From: WHSO01 sp050485485
Lineage (GTDB): Bacteria; Pseudomonadota; Alphaproteobacteria; SMXQ01
Length of the DNA stretch: 64,000 nucleotides
Direction of reading: 5' to 3'
NCBI GenBank assembly: GCA_050485485.1
Contig: JBJHBM010000010.1
Coordinates: 1 to 64,000 of the forward strand
Under the pieces are notes generated by a model. It saw nothing but the letters and a program-made list of their open reading frames with translations, was not told where the DNA came from and searched no databases. Within the stretch, counting starts at the first letter, position 1. The number at the start of each line of letters is the position of its first letter. This document shows positions 24,096 through 32,687 of this stretch, piece by piece. The translations under genes and the position numbers were made by a program.

Positions 24096-24814
24096 GGGGC
24101 GGACCGGTCCTGGTAGATCGTGGGATCGGGGACGCCGGCTTCCTCGAAGCCCCGGCGGCGCAACAGGCAGGAATCGCAGGCGCCGCACGCGCGTCCCTGT
24201 TCGTCCGGATCATAGCAGCTTCGGGTCAGACTGTAATCCACCCCGAGCGCGGCGCCGAGCCGGACGATCCCGGCCTTGGTCATGTCGATGAGCGGCGTCC
24301 GGATGCGTACCGGCAGCGTACCCTCGACCGCTCCCTTGGTGGCGAGGTTGGCCATCTCCTGGAACGCGCGGACGTATTCCGGCCGGCAGTCGGGATAGCC
24401 CGAGTAGTCGCGCGCGTTGACGCCGATGAAGATGTCGCCCGCTCCCAGCACCTCCGCCCAGGCGAGGCCGAGGGACAGGAACACGGTGTTGCGCGCGGGC
24501 ACGTAGGTCACCGGGATGCCCGCCGCCATCTCCGCCTCGTCCCGGCCCTTGGGCACCGGGATGTCGGCGGTGAGAGCGGAGCCGCCAAAGGCGGCGAGGT
24601 CGATCGGCACGATCACATGGCGGGCGGCGCCCAGCGTGCGTGCGACGCGGCGCGCGGCCTCGAGCTCGACCGCGTGGCGCTGGCCGTAGCGGAACGAGAG
24701 CGCATAGGCCTCGAAGCCGTCGCGCCGCGCGAGCGCCAGCACGGTCGCGGAATCGAGCCCGCCCGAGAGCAGCACCACGGCGCGCTCGGGGCCGGGCGGC
24801 GGCGCGACGCTCAC
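24092..24814 (-). CDS. queC: 7-cyano-7-deazaguanine synthase QueC
   Basis: 240 residues. QueC uses ATP and ammonia to turn 7-carboxy-7-deazaguanine into the nitrile preQ0. The PP-loop SGGLDSATVLA is near residues 17-27, and the zinc site is C-x8-C-x2-C-x2-C near the C-terminus (SCYDP...ACGACDSC). The start is a GTG at 24814 that overlaps the stop of the VTT-protein gene by GTGA, and the following residues SVAPPPGPERAVVLLSGG fit the family. It is the first que gene of the minus-strand unit (queC-queE-queD), but its overlap ties it to the upstream VTT and GT2 genes, so all five may be on one transcript. Confidence 0.95.
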   Translation of the reverse strand: MSVAPPPGPERAVVLLSGGLDSATVLALARRDGFEAYALSFRYGQRHAVELEAARRVARTLGAARHVIVPIDLAAFGGSALTADIPVPKGRDEAEMAAGIPVTYVPARNTVFLSLGLAWAEVLGAGDIFIGVNARDYSGYPDCRPEYVRAFQEMANLATKGAVEGTLPVRIRTPLIDMTKAGIVRLGAALGVDYSLTRSCYDPDEQGRACGACDSCLLRRRGFEEAGVPDPTIYQDRSAP

Positions 24815-25536
24815 GGCACCCTCCCCCCGCCCTGCCCGGGCGCGCCCTCGAGGTCCTCGATCTCGTCCTCGTAAGCCGCGCCTAGGCCGCGACGGCGGCG
24901 ATAGCGCCGGTAGAGCCACACTCCCAGCATCCCCGACGCCACGAACAGCGCCACCGAGGCGCCGATGCGCCATTCGGGATCGAGCCGGATGCCCGAGCCC
25001 AGCAGCGCGAAGATCACGGTCTGGGGCACGTAGCCGATGGCGCTGCCGGCGACGAACGGCGCCAGCGCCACCCCCGAGACCCCCGCGGCAAGATTGGTGA
25101 GCGCGTTGCTGCCGACCGGCAGCAGACGGATCAGGATGGCGGTGGACATGGGGTTGTCGCGCAGGAACGTGTCGATGCGCTCGACGCGGCGCGAGAAGCG
25201 CGCCCGCACCGTCGCGCGGCCGAGCATGCGGGCATAGACGAAGGCGACGATGCATCCGGTCACGCTGGCGGCAAGGGCAAGCCCCGTGCCGACGAGGAAG
25301 CCGAAGGCGTAGCCGCCGAGAAAGGAGACCGCCTGGCGTGGCAGGCCGATGGCGGTGAGCCCGGCTCCGACCGCGACGAACAGCAGCTCGCCCGCGAGCC
25401 CGTGCCCGCGGATGTTGCGGTCGATCCAGGTCTCGTCGAACAGGTCGAACAGGCCGAAGCCCTGGATGGCGTAGCCCACCGCCACCAGCGTTGCGATCAG
25501 CACGAGCCCGCGCAGATAGGGCTTGAACGCACCCAC
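24811..25536 (-). CDS. VTT-domain (TVP38/TMEM64, DedA-superfamily) membrane protein
   Basis: 241 residues with about five or six membrane segments. VTT features are LPRQAVSFLGGYAFGFLVGT near 68-87 and the core LIRLLPVGSNALTNLAAGVSGVALAPFVAGSAIGY near 135-169, followed by a cytoplasmic tail rich in Arg then Glu. The DedA superfamily includes polyprenyl-phosphate transporters and phospholipid scramblases; TVP38-type members are less well defined. The start is taken as the GTG at 25536, two bases after the glycosyltransferase stop, so it is coupled to that gene. The pairing with a DPM-like GT2 suggests handling of lipid-linked sugars or their carrier, which is inferred. Confidence 0.82.
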   Translation of the reverse strand: MGAFKPYLRGLVLIATLVAVGYAIQGFGLFDLFDETWIDRNIRGHGLAGELLFVAVGAGLTAIGLPRQAVSFLGGYAFGFLVGTGLALAASVTGCIVAFVYARMLGRATVRARFSRRVERIDTFLRDNPMSTAILIRLLPVGSNALTNLAAGVSGVALAPFVAGSAIGYVPQTVIFALLGSGIRLDPEWRIGASVALFVASGMLGVWLYRRYRRRRGLGAAYEDEIEDLEGAPGQGGGRVP

Positions 25537-25538
25537 GC

Positions 25539-26264
25539 CTAGCTTTCCGGTCCGAGGCGCGGCCGCTTCATGCGGCGCGCGAGCCACGCGACGCCGAACA
25601 TGTCCGTGATGCCGACCCACAGCCGGTCCCAGAACCCGTAGTTGGAAGCGCCGCGCAGACGCGGGCGGTGGTTGACCGGCACACAGCGCACCTCGCCGCC
25701 GCCCCGGATCATCAGCGCCGGATAGTAGCGGTGCATGTGATCGAAGTAGGGCAGCTTCAGGAACGCGTCGCGCCGCATCACCTTGAGGCCGCAGCCGGTG
25801 TCCGCGACCCCGTCGCGCAGCAGCCATTGGCGCACCCGGTTGGCGAGCCGCGAAGAGGCGCGCTTGAGCCAGGTGTCCCGACGCTTGATCCGGATGCCGG
25901 TCACGAGGTGCAGCCGACCGGTCGCATCGGCGAGCGCGATCCCGACCAGCACCGGGATGTCGGCGGGGTCGTTCTGGCCGTCGCCGTCGAGCGTCACGAT
26001 CCAGGCCCCGCGCGCCGCTTCGGCGCCGGTGCGGATCGCCGTGGACTGGCCGCAGCTCTCCACATGCGTAAGCACGCGCAGCCACGGGAAGCGCGCGCGC
26101 GCCTCGACGAGGCGCGCCGCGGTCGCGTCGGTGGAGCCGTCGTCCACGTAGATGCCCTCGAACGCGAAGCGGCCGTCGAGGGCCGCGTGGATCTCCTCGA
26201 TCAACGGCAGGATGTTGTCCGCTTCGTTGCGGACCGGCACGACGACGGAAAGGGTCGGGGTCAT
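25539..26264 (-). CDS. Glycosyltransferase family 2, dolichol/undecaprenyl-phosphate sugar transferase-like
   Basis: 241 residues with the GT-A motifs SVVVPVRNEADNI near residue 5, VDDGSTDAT near 39 and TLDGDGQNDPAD near 89, the last giving the metal-binding DxD. The TGIRIKRRDTWLKRASSRLANRVRQWLL stretch and GCGLKVMRRDAF near 147 are typical of DPM1/ArnC-like enzymes that transfer a sugar to polyprenyl phosphate. Unlike ArnC or GtrB it lacks C-terminal membrane helices; the next gene, a VTT membrane protein 2 bp downstream, may provide a membrane partner. The ATG giving MTPTLSVVVP was chosen; the frame opens 60 bases earlier without family similarity. Confidence 0.85.
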   Translation of the reverse strand: MTPTLSVVVPVRNEADNILPLIEEIHAALDGRFAFEGIYVDDGSTDATAARLVEARARFPWLRVLTHVESCGQSTAIRTGAEAARGAWIVTLDGDGQNDPADIPVLVGIALADATGRLHLVTGIRIKRRDTWLKRASSRLANRVRQWLLRDGVADTGCGLKVMRRDAFLKLPYFDHMHRYYPALMIRGGGEVRCVPVNHRPRLRGASNYGFWDRLWVGITDMFGVAWLARRMKRPRLGPES

Positions 26265-26325
26265 GTCCTTGTAAACCGCCCGGGTTTCGGCCCGGTTGTA
26301 GCGAAGGGCGGGGGGCTTGTCCAAG

Positions 26326-26355
26326 CCGTTCTTCCCCGGGCCGTTCTTCCCCGGG
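26326..26355. repeat. Perfect 15-bp tandem repeat in a divergent intergenic region
   Basis: CCGTTCTTCCCCGGG occurs twice head to tail (26326-26340 and 26341-26355) between the divergent GT2 and PAP2 genes. It may be a replication slippage product or a pair of regulator sites; there is no other copy in the gap. Confidence 0.7.
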
Positions 26356-26462
26356 TCCGGCCCGGGGCGGGGGGCGGGCGTTGAACCTGCGGCCCCGGGC
26401 CGCTATGGTGCGGCGGCATCCGGGGCACCTTCCGCAGCGCCCCCGCCCCTGCCGTGGAGCCC

Positions 26463-27161
26463 ATGAAGGCCGTCACCCTCTACATCGCCGCCTGCGGGCT
26501 TCTCGTCCTCCTGTTCGCCGCTGTCCCGGCCCTCGACATCGAGACCGCGCGCCTGTTCTACCGCCCGGAGGACGGCTTTTACCTGCGCGACAGCCGGCTC
26601 GCGGTATTCTCCTACGAGCTCATCAACGTGCTGGAATACCTGCTCTACGCCTTTGCCACGGCCCTGGTGCTGATCCATTTCGTGCCGCCGCTCGCGCGCT
26701 TCAGGGTGCGCCCCTCGGCGATCGCCTCCATTGTGCTGGCCTTCGCGCTGGGTCCGGGGCTCGTCACCAATACCCTCCTCAAGAACGAGATCGGGCGGGC
26801 GCGCCCCGCCCAGGTGACCGAGTTCGGCGGCACCCGGGCCTATACGCCGCCGGCGGTGCCGGCCGACCAGTGCGAACGGAACTGCGCCTTCGTCACCGGC
26901 CACGGCGCGCTCGCCTTCGGCTTCGCGGTGTTCGCCTTCCTGTTGGCGCCGGGACCGGCGCGGCGCCGCGCGCTCGCCGCGGCGCTCGCCTTCGGCGCCC
27001 TGGTGGGGCTCGGCCGCATGGTGCAGGGGGCCCACTGGCTGTCGGACGTGGTGTTCGCCGGCCTCATCAACGTCGCCATCGCCTGGGCGGTGGTAGAATG
27101 GCTCGACCGGCGCGGCGGCTTCGACCGCCTGGCGCGCAGGCTGCGTCGCGCGGGCGGCTGA
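26463..27161 (+). CDS. PAP2-family membrane phosphatase
   Basis: 232 residues with about six membrane helices. All three PAP2 motifs are recognisable: K-x6-R-P as KNEIGRARP near residue 106, the second motif as FVTGHGA near 140 (T in place of the usual PS), and R-x5-H-x3-D as RMVQGAHWLSD near 181. Members dephosphorylate lipid phosphates or pyrophosphates such as undecaprenyl pyrophosphate, phosphatidylglycerol phosphate or lipid A. The ATG at 26463 is preferred; a GTG nine bases earlier is in frame. It diverges from the GT2-VTT unit, which also concerns lipid carriers. The stop is one base from the hyuB stop on the other strand. Confidence 0.88.
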   Translation: MKAVTLYIAACGLLVLLFAAVPALDIETARLFYRPEDGFYLRDSRLAVFSYELINVLEYLLYAFATALVLIHFVPPLARFRVRPSAIASIVLAFALGPGLVTNTLLKNEIGRARPAQVTEFGGTRAYTPPAVPADQCERNCAFVTGHGALAFGFAVFAFLLAPGPARRRALAAALAFGALVGLGRMVQGAHWLSDVVFAGLINVAIAWAVVEWLDRRGGFDRLARRLRRAGG

Positions 27162-27162
27162 G

Positions 27163-29037
27163 TCAGGCGCCGCGCAGCGCCCGCGTCGCCCCTTCGTCCA
27201 CCACGAAGGCGCCGTCCTTTTCCACCAGCGCCACGCGATAGATGTCGCGCGCCGCCGCCGGCGTCACGTAGCCCTCGTTCACGTCGCGCGCAACCAGCTC
27301 CGGCCTGCGCCGTGCGGGCTCGCCGTAGCCGCCCCCGCCAGGCGTCTCGAGCCGGAAGCGGTCGCCGTCGGCGAGCGGGTAGTCGGAATAGCGCGACGGC
27401 AGAATCCTCTCGCGCGTCTCGCCCGGATGCATCGTGAGCCGCCCGCAGCGACCGTCGGTGCCATCCGCGACCCCGCGCGGGGCGATGAAATGCTTGTTGG
27501 AGCGGATGTTGAAGCGCGCCTCGCCCAGGTTGACGTATTCGCGCAACACCCCGAGCCCGCCGCGGTAGGTGCCGGCGCCGCCCGAATCAGGGATCAGCTG
27601 GAACCTGAGCACGCGGGTCGGGAATTCCGATTCGACGATCTCCACCGGGGCGATGCGCGCATTCGACTGGTGCGAGCAACCGCCCGAGACGCCGTCCTTC
27701 ATGGCGCGCCCGCCGGTGCCGCCGCCGACGATCTCGTACTGGACGTAGCCCTTGCCGGAACGGGTCGAGCGGCCGCCGATGATGATCGAGCGCGATCCGC
27801 AGCCGTCGCCACGCGCCCGCTCGGGAACGATATGGCTCATGGCCTCGACCGCGGCCTCGGTCACGGCGGTCACGGTCGGCATGTAGGTGTTGACCGGCGC
27901 CGGGAAGTGCGGGTCGAGCACGCTGCCCTTGCGCAGATTCACCTCCGCCACCCTCAGCAGGCCGGAATTTATAGTGATGGTCGGATCGACCTGGGTGATG
28001 AGCGTATAGACCATCGCCGCCTGTACCAGCGGCGGGCGGATGTTGGCGGGCCCGCGCGTCTGGTCGTTGGAAGCAGTGAAGTCGAACGAGATGCGGTCGC
28101 CCTTCTTCTCCACCACCACATGGACGCGGATCGGCTTGTCGAGGTCGATGCCGTCGTTGTCCACGAACCGCTCGGCCTCGAAGCGGCCGTCGCGCCACTT
28201 GGAGACGGCGGCGCGCATGATTCCCTCCGACACCCGGATCAACTCGTCGAAGCACGCCAGCACCTGATTCTCGCCGTATTTGGCGAGCAGTTCCGCGACC
28301 CGCCCCTCGCTGAGACGGTCGGCACCGATCTGGCCGCGGATGTCACCCAGCACCATCTCGGGCGTGCGCGAATTGGCGGCGAGGATGCGCTCCACCTCGC
28401 GCAGCGGCGCGTAATCGCGCTGCACGCGCACGGCCGGCAGGTGCAGGCCCTCGGCGAAGATCTCCTTGGCGAGCGCGAAGCAGCTTCCCGGCACCGGCCC
28501 GCCCAGGTCCGGCTTGTGGGCGATGTTACCGCAGAAGCCGACCAGCCGCCCGCCCGCGAAGATCGGCGTGATGACCGCCATGTCGGGGGCATGGGGGCTA
28601 CCGCCCTCGTAGGTGTGGTTGATGAGGAACGCGTCGCCCGGCGCCAGCTCGCGGCCGTAGTCGCGGATCACCGCCTTGGTGCAGGCCGGAAAGGCGCCGA
28701 TGTGGAGCGGCAGGACGACGTGCTGGGCCACCACGTCGCCGGCCGCGTCCATGATCGCGCAGGACGCGTCCTGGGATTCGCGGATGATGGTGGAGAACCC
28801 GGTGCGGAACAGGCAATTCTGCATCTCCCGCACGATACCGACCAGCGAGGCCTTGATGACCTGGAACGTGACCGGATCTATGCCGTCGCGCGCCCGCCCC
28901 TTGTGTCCATGTCCCCTGTCACCGCGTCCGTTACGCCCGTGCGCGGCCTTCATTGCCGCACGCGCCGTCGCGCCCTTCGCCGGTTTGCGCCCCGTGCCGC
29001 GTGTCGTCCTGGTCTTTGTGCTGGCTGCCATGTTCAT
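27163..29037 (-). CDS. hyuB: Hydantoinase/oxoprolinase subunit B family protein with basic N-terminal extension
   Basis: 624 residues. From about residue 53 the sequence follows HyuB proteins: DPVTFQVIKASLVGIVREMQ, then SQDASCAIMDAAGDVVAQ, HTYEGGSPHAPDMAV and near the end ETPGGGGYGEP. HyuA and HyuB form ATP-dependent enzymes that open five-membered cyclic amides, such as hydantoins and 5-oxoproline, or carboxylate ketones. The first 52 residues are unusual: low-complexity and strongly basic (KTRTTRGTGRKPAKG, then GRGDRGHGHKGRARDG). The ATG overlaps the hyuA stop by ATGA, and a second ATG lies two codons later. It converges on the PAP2 gene with one base between stops. Substrate not assignable. 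Confidence 0.9.
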   Translation of the reverse strand: MNMAASTKTRTTRGTGRKPAKGATARAAMKAAHGRNGRGDRGHGHKGRARDGIDPVTFQVIKASLVGIVREMQNCLFRTGFSTIIRESQDASCAIMDAAGDVVAQHVVLPLHIGAFPACTKAVIRDYGRELAPGDAFLINHTYEGGSPHAPDMAVITPIFAGGRLVGFCGNIAHKPDLGGPVPGSCFALAKEIFAEGLHLPAVRVQRDYAPLREVERILAANSRTPEMVLGDIRGQIGADRLSEGRVAELLAKYGENQVLACFDELIRVSEGIMRAAVSKWRDGRFEAERFVDNDGIDLDKPIRVHVVVEKKGDRISFDFTASNDQTRGPANIRPPLVQAAMVYTLITQVDPTITINSGLLRVAEVNLRKGSVLDPHFPAPVNTYMPTVTAVTEAAVEAMSHIVPERARGDGCGSRSIIIGGRSTRSGKGYVQYEIVGGGTGGRAMKDGVSGGCSHQSNARIAPVEIVESEFPTRVLRFQLIPDSGGAGTYRGGLGVLREYVNLGEARFNIRSNKHFIAPRGVADGTDGRCGRLTMHPGETRERILPSRYSDYPLADGDRFRLETPGGGGYGEPARRRPELVARDVNEGYVTPAAARDIYRVALVEKDGAFVVDEGATRALRGA

Positions 29038-31097
29038 TTCCCTTCCGTGATGCGGAGGTTCCTGAAGCGGTCCACCTCGGCCACCTGGCCCGGGTGGAGG
29101 ACGATGGTCGAATCGAGCTGCTCGATCACGGCCGGCCCCTTGACCCTGTGGCCGACGTCGAGGCGCTCGCGCTGGTACACCGGCACCTCCTCGAAGGCGC
29201 CCTCGAAACGCGCCCGGCGCTTGCCGAGGTAGGCGGCACGCAGCGCCGTCCCCTTGCGGCGGAAGGTCGGCATCTTCACCTCCGGCAAGCGCCCGATCCC
29301 GGTGACGCGGAAAGTCACCGCCTCGACCGGCTCCCCGGGCGCCGAATGGCCGAACAGCTGCTTGTGGGTAGTATCGAAGATCTCGCGGATTTCCGCGAGC
29401 ACCCGCGCGGTGACCCGCTCGGACGGCAGGGCCACGGTCAGCTCGTAGCCCTGGCCCGCGTAGCGCATGTCGAGCCCGTATTCGAGCGCGACCTGCCCCG
29501 CCTTGAAGCCCTCCGCGCGCAGTTCGGCGCGCGCCTGGTCGGCCAGCGCCTTGAGCCGCCCGGACATCTCCGCGGGGCTGGCCTCCGACAGCAGCGTCAG
29601 GCGCGAGGCGGCGTAATCGTGGCGCACGTCGGCCTGCAACAGGCCGATCGCCGAGTTGACCCCCGGATAGAGCGGCACCAGCACGCCCCGCATGCCGAGG
29701 TTGCGCGACATATGGCCGGAATGGAGCGGCCCCGCGCCGCCGAAGGCGACCAGCGTGAAGTCGCGCAGGTCGTAGCCGCGCATGGTGGAGATCGCCTTGA
29801 TCGCCTCCTCCATCTTCACGTTGATGATGCGCACGATACCCTCGGCCGCGCTCGCCGCGTCCATGCCGAGGGGGCCCGCCACGTTGTTCTCGACCGCGCG
29901 CCGGGCAAGCGCGGCGTCGAGGCGCATGCGCCCGCCAAGGAAGTTGGCCTCGCCGAGATAGCCCAGGACCAGGTTCGCGTCGGTCACGGTCGGCAGGGTG
30001 CCGCCCTTGCAGTAACAGGCCGGCCCCGGCACCGCACCCGCCGAATCGGGACCGACCTGAAGCTGGCCCACGGTATCCACGCGCGCGATGGTGCCGCCGC
30101 CCGCGGACACCGTGTTGATGTCCATCATCGGGACCGCGATCACGCGGCCGTCCACCTCGATGCGGTTGGCGCTTGATGCCTGGCCATCCTTGACGAGGGC
30201 GACGTCGCAGCTGGTCCCGCCCATGTCGAAGGTGATGAGATTGGGCGACTTGGCGTCGTGCGCGAGGTTGACGCCTGCGGTGACGCCCCCCGCCGGGCCC
30301 GACAGCACCGTCGCCACCGCCTTGCGCGCCGCCGCGCCGAAGGTCGCGGTGCCGCCGTTCGACTGCATGATATAGCGCTTGCGGGTGCGTACGCCCGCTG
30401 CGTCGAGCCGGGTTTCGAGATGGTGGATGTAACGTTCCAGAATAGGCTGCAGGTAGGCGTTGATGACGGTGGTAGAAAGGCGGAAGAACTCGCGGATCTG
30501 GGGCAGGACCTCGGAAGAGAGCGAGATGCTCATCTCCGGCGCCTCTTCGCGCACGATCTCGGCGACGCGCGCCTCGTGAGCCGGGTAGAGGAACGAGAAC
30601 AGCAGGCACACCGCGACCGACTCGACCTTCTGCGCGCGCAGATCGCGCACCGTCAGGCGCAGGGCGTCCTCGTCGAGTGGTCGCAGCACGTTCCCCTGGA
30701 AATCGACGCGCTCGGCCACCTCGCCGGTGCGGCTCTGGGGCGCGAGCAGCGCGGGTTTCTCGTATTCCACGTCGAACACCGAAGGGCCATGCGGCGTGGA
30801 CTGCTCGCCCACCTCGTAGATGCCGCGGAAGCCTTCCGTCACCAGAAGCCCGGTGCGCGCCCCCTTACCTTCCAGCAGGGCGTTGGTGCCGACCGTGGTG
30901 CCGTGGCAGAAGTACTCGATGTCGGCGGGCTTCACGCCCTGCTCGATCAGGTGACGCACCCCGGCGACGATCGCCTCCGACGGATCGTGGGGCGTGGACG
31001 GCAGCTTGTGGATGGTGATCTCGCGCGCGTCCTCGCGGAAGTACACCACGTCGGTGAAGGTGCCGCCGGTGTCCACGGTGATACGGTACTTGCTCAT
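29034..31097 (-). CDS. hyuA: Hydantoinase/oxoprolinase subunit A family protein
   Basis: 687 residues with the acetate/sugar kinase-like ATPase fold of HyuA. The N-terminus RITVDTGGTFTDVV is the phosphate-binding loop, FDMGGTSCDVALV near 285 is the second ATP loop, and GAGPLHSGHM near 455 is the third. Together with HyuB just downstream it makes an ATP-dependent amidohydrolase or related carboxylase of cyclic amides. No acetone carboxylase gamma subunit (AcxC) is present, so an oxoprolinase or hydantoinase role is more likely than acetone carboxylation. The ATG at 31097 has GGAGGCGCGCCCGA upstream. The pair lies downstream of the GT39 gene's 5' neighbour region but is not functionally tied to it. 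Confidence 0.92.
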   Translation of the reverse strand: MSKYRITVDTGGTFTDVVYFREDAREITIHKLPSTPHDPSEAIVAGVRHLIEQGVKPADIEYFCHGTTVGTNALLEGKGARTGLLVTEGFRGIYEVGEQSTPHGPSVFDVEYEKPALLAPQSRTGEVAERVDFQGNVLRPLDEDALRLTVRDLRAQKVESVAVCLLFSFLYPAHEARVAEIVREEAPEMSISLSSEVLPQIREFFRLSTTVINAYLQPILERYIHHLETRLDAAGVRTRKRYIMQSNGGTATFGAAARKAVATVLSGPAGGVTAGVNLAHDAKSPNLITFDMGGTSCDVALVKDGQASSANRIEVDGRVIAVPMMDINTVSAGGGTIARVDTVGQLQVGPDSAGAVPGPACYCKGGTLPTVTDANLVLGYLGEANFLGGRMRLDAALARRAVENNVAGPLGMDAASAAEGIVRIINVKMEEAIKAISTMRGYDLRDFTLVAFGGAGPLHSGHMSRNLGMRGVLVPLYPGVNSAIGLLQADVRHDYAASRLTLLSEASPAEMSGRLKALADQARAELRAEGFKAGQVALEYGLDMRYAGQGYELTVALPSERVTARVLAEIREIFDTTHKQLFGHSAPGEPVEAVTFRVTGIGRLPEVKMPTFRRKGTALRAAYLGKRRARFEGAFEEVPVYQRERLDVGHRVKGPAVIEQLDSTIVLHPGQVAEVDRFRNLRITEGK

Positions 31098-31132
31098 TCG
31101 GGCGCGCCTCCGGCCTTCACTGTGTTTGTCGG

Positions 31133-32677
31133 TTATGGGGCCGGGTTCGGGTTATAGCCCAGGAACCCCCGCACATGGAACACCCGCACCGGCGTGCCTT
31201 CGCCGGCCCCGATCGGCATGCGGAAAGTCGCCACCGGCTCGGCACTCTTGAAATGGCGGAGAATGTGCTCGGGCCGTTCGAACGAGGTCACGAACAGGAA
31301 ATCGCCGCCCTGGGTTCCGGGCAGCGCCCGCGTCAGCTTGAAATGGTCGGTGATACGCCCGTCGGCGCGCCAGGCGAACACGTCCTGGGGCCACGGACGG
31401 ACATAGTAGAGCAGCGCGGCAAGCAGCTTGCGCTCCTCCACCAGGATCGGCGTGCCGGGATACTGGGGCCGCAGCTTGCCGACGCCCGCGCCGAGATCGC
31501 GCCAGCCATCGTAGTTCTTGTAGATGTCGAGCCCCGGCGGCACCCGGACGCCGCCATAGACGCCGGGGCCGGCGTGGACCGCCATGCCGACCGAGGCGGC
31601 CACGGCGACCACGGTATGGAGCGCGAGCGAGGCGACCGCCAGCAGGCGACGCCCGTCCGCGACCAGCAGCGCCGTTACCCAGACGGTGGCCGCGACATAG
31701 GACGGCGCCGCCCAGTTGGCATTGGCGCGCGACAGGAAACTCAGTGCCAGGATGGTCACGAGCATCGGCAACGTGAAGGCGGCGAGCAGGCGCAGCCGCG
31801 CGTCCGCGCGCCACCGCGCCACCCACGCCGCCGCCCAGATCAGGGTCGCGAACAGGATCGGCCCGAACACGCCGAACTGGGAGCCCGCGAACTCGAGGAA
31901 CTTGCCAGGCTGGATCAGGTCGCCACCGAGGTTGGCGTTGGCGCCGGTATGGGCGAAGGTCACGAAGCCGGCGCTCAGGTTCCAGAGCAGGTTGGGCAGG
32001 AAGACGAAGGCGGCGATGGCGCCCGCGAGCACGAGGCCGTAGTCCGGCGCCACGAGACGGCGGCGGGTCTCGCTATCGAACGCCAGCAACAGGAACAGGC
32101 CGACGACGAAGAAGGCCATGGCGTACTTCGACATCAGGCCGAGGCCGACGGCAAGGCCGAGCAACGCCCACCAGCCGAATCCGCCGCCCCGCCACAGGCG
32201 CACCAGGGCGTAGAACGCGAGTGCCCAGAAGGTCAGCAGCAGCGGATCGGTGGACGCGATCGCCGAGGAAAAACTGACGCCCGGCAGGGTGACGAAGGCG
32301 ACGGCGGCGAAGAAGCCGACGGCCGGTCCGAACAGCCGCCGTCCGATGCCATAGATCAGCATGGTGGTGGCGAGATGGAGCAGCGGGATCGGAGCCTTGA
32401 TGCAGGCTTCGCCCGACCCGCATAGCGCGGTCGCACCGGCTATCAGCCAGGCGATCAAGGGCGGCTTCGAGAAATAGCCCCAGTCGAGATCGCGCGACCA
32501 TGACCAGTACTGGGCTTCGTCCGGGTGCAGGTCGAGCGGCTGGACCACGAGCGCGACGAGGCGCACGGCCGTGATCGCCGCACACAGTGCGAAGGCGGCG
32601 GCCGGGCCCAGCCAGGGGCTCGTACCTTCCGCCGCGGGCGGAGCCGGAATCTGTACGGGGGCCGTGTCGCGCGTCAT
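31133..32677 (-). CDS. Glycosyltransferase family 39-type membrane mannosyl/arabinosyl transferase
   Basis: 514 residues with about 11 membrane helices. The signature LHPDEAQYWSWSRDLDWGYFSKPPLIAW at about residues 49-77 (key DE pair, Y and the KPP loop) is the PMT_2/GT39 motif of ArnT and related enzymes, which use polyprenyl-phosphate sugars as donors to glycosylate lipid A, proteins or glycans on the periplasmic face. The C-terminal periplasmic region (about 390-510) is soluble-looking and ends GFLGYNPNPAP. A GT2 of the DPM1 type is encoded 6 kb away, which could supply its lipid-linked sugar; the link is inferred. It lies 10 bp downstream of an MFS gene on the same strand. Acceptor unknown. 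Confidence 0.87.
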   Translation of the reverse strand: MTRDTAPVQIPAPPAAEGTSPWLGPAAAFALCAAITAVRLVALVVQPLDLHPDEAQYWSWSRDLDWGYFSKPPLIAWLIAGATALCGSGEACIKAPIPLLHLATTMLIYGIGRRLFGPAVGFFAAVAFVTLPGVSFSSAIASTDPLLLTFWALAFYALVRLWRGGGFGWWALLGLAVGLGLMSKYAMAFFVVGLFLLLAFDSETRRRLVAPDYGLVLAGAIAAFVFLPNLLWNLSAGFVTFAHTGANANLGGDLIQPGKFLEFAGSQFGVFGPILFATLIWAAAWVARWRADARLRLLAAFTLPMLVTILALSFLSRANANWAAPSYVAATVWVTALLVADGRRLLAVASLALHTVVAVAASVGMAVHAGPGVYGGVRVPPGLDIYKNYDGWRDLGAGVGKLRPQYPGTPILVEERKLLAALLYYVRPWPQDVFAWRADGRITDHFKLTRALPGTQGGDFLFVTSFERPEHILRHFKSAEPVATFRMPIGAGEGTPVRVFHVRGFLGYNPNPAP

Positions 32678-32687
32678 CGGGGGTTCC

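Noticed and set aside
29034..31097. Acetone carboxylase subunit assignment for HyuA/HyuB
   Set aside because: No third (gamma) subunit gene is present, and the pair has the two-gene order of oxoprolinase/hydantoinase systems.
31175..32425. A 416-residue plus-strand frame opposite the GT39 gene
   Set aside because: Highly charged antisense translation; the minus strand has a clear membrane glycosyltransferase with its signature motif.
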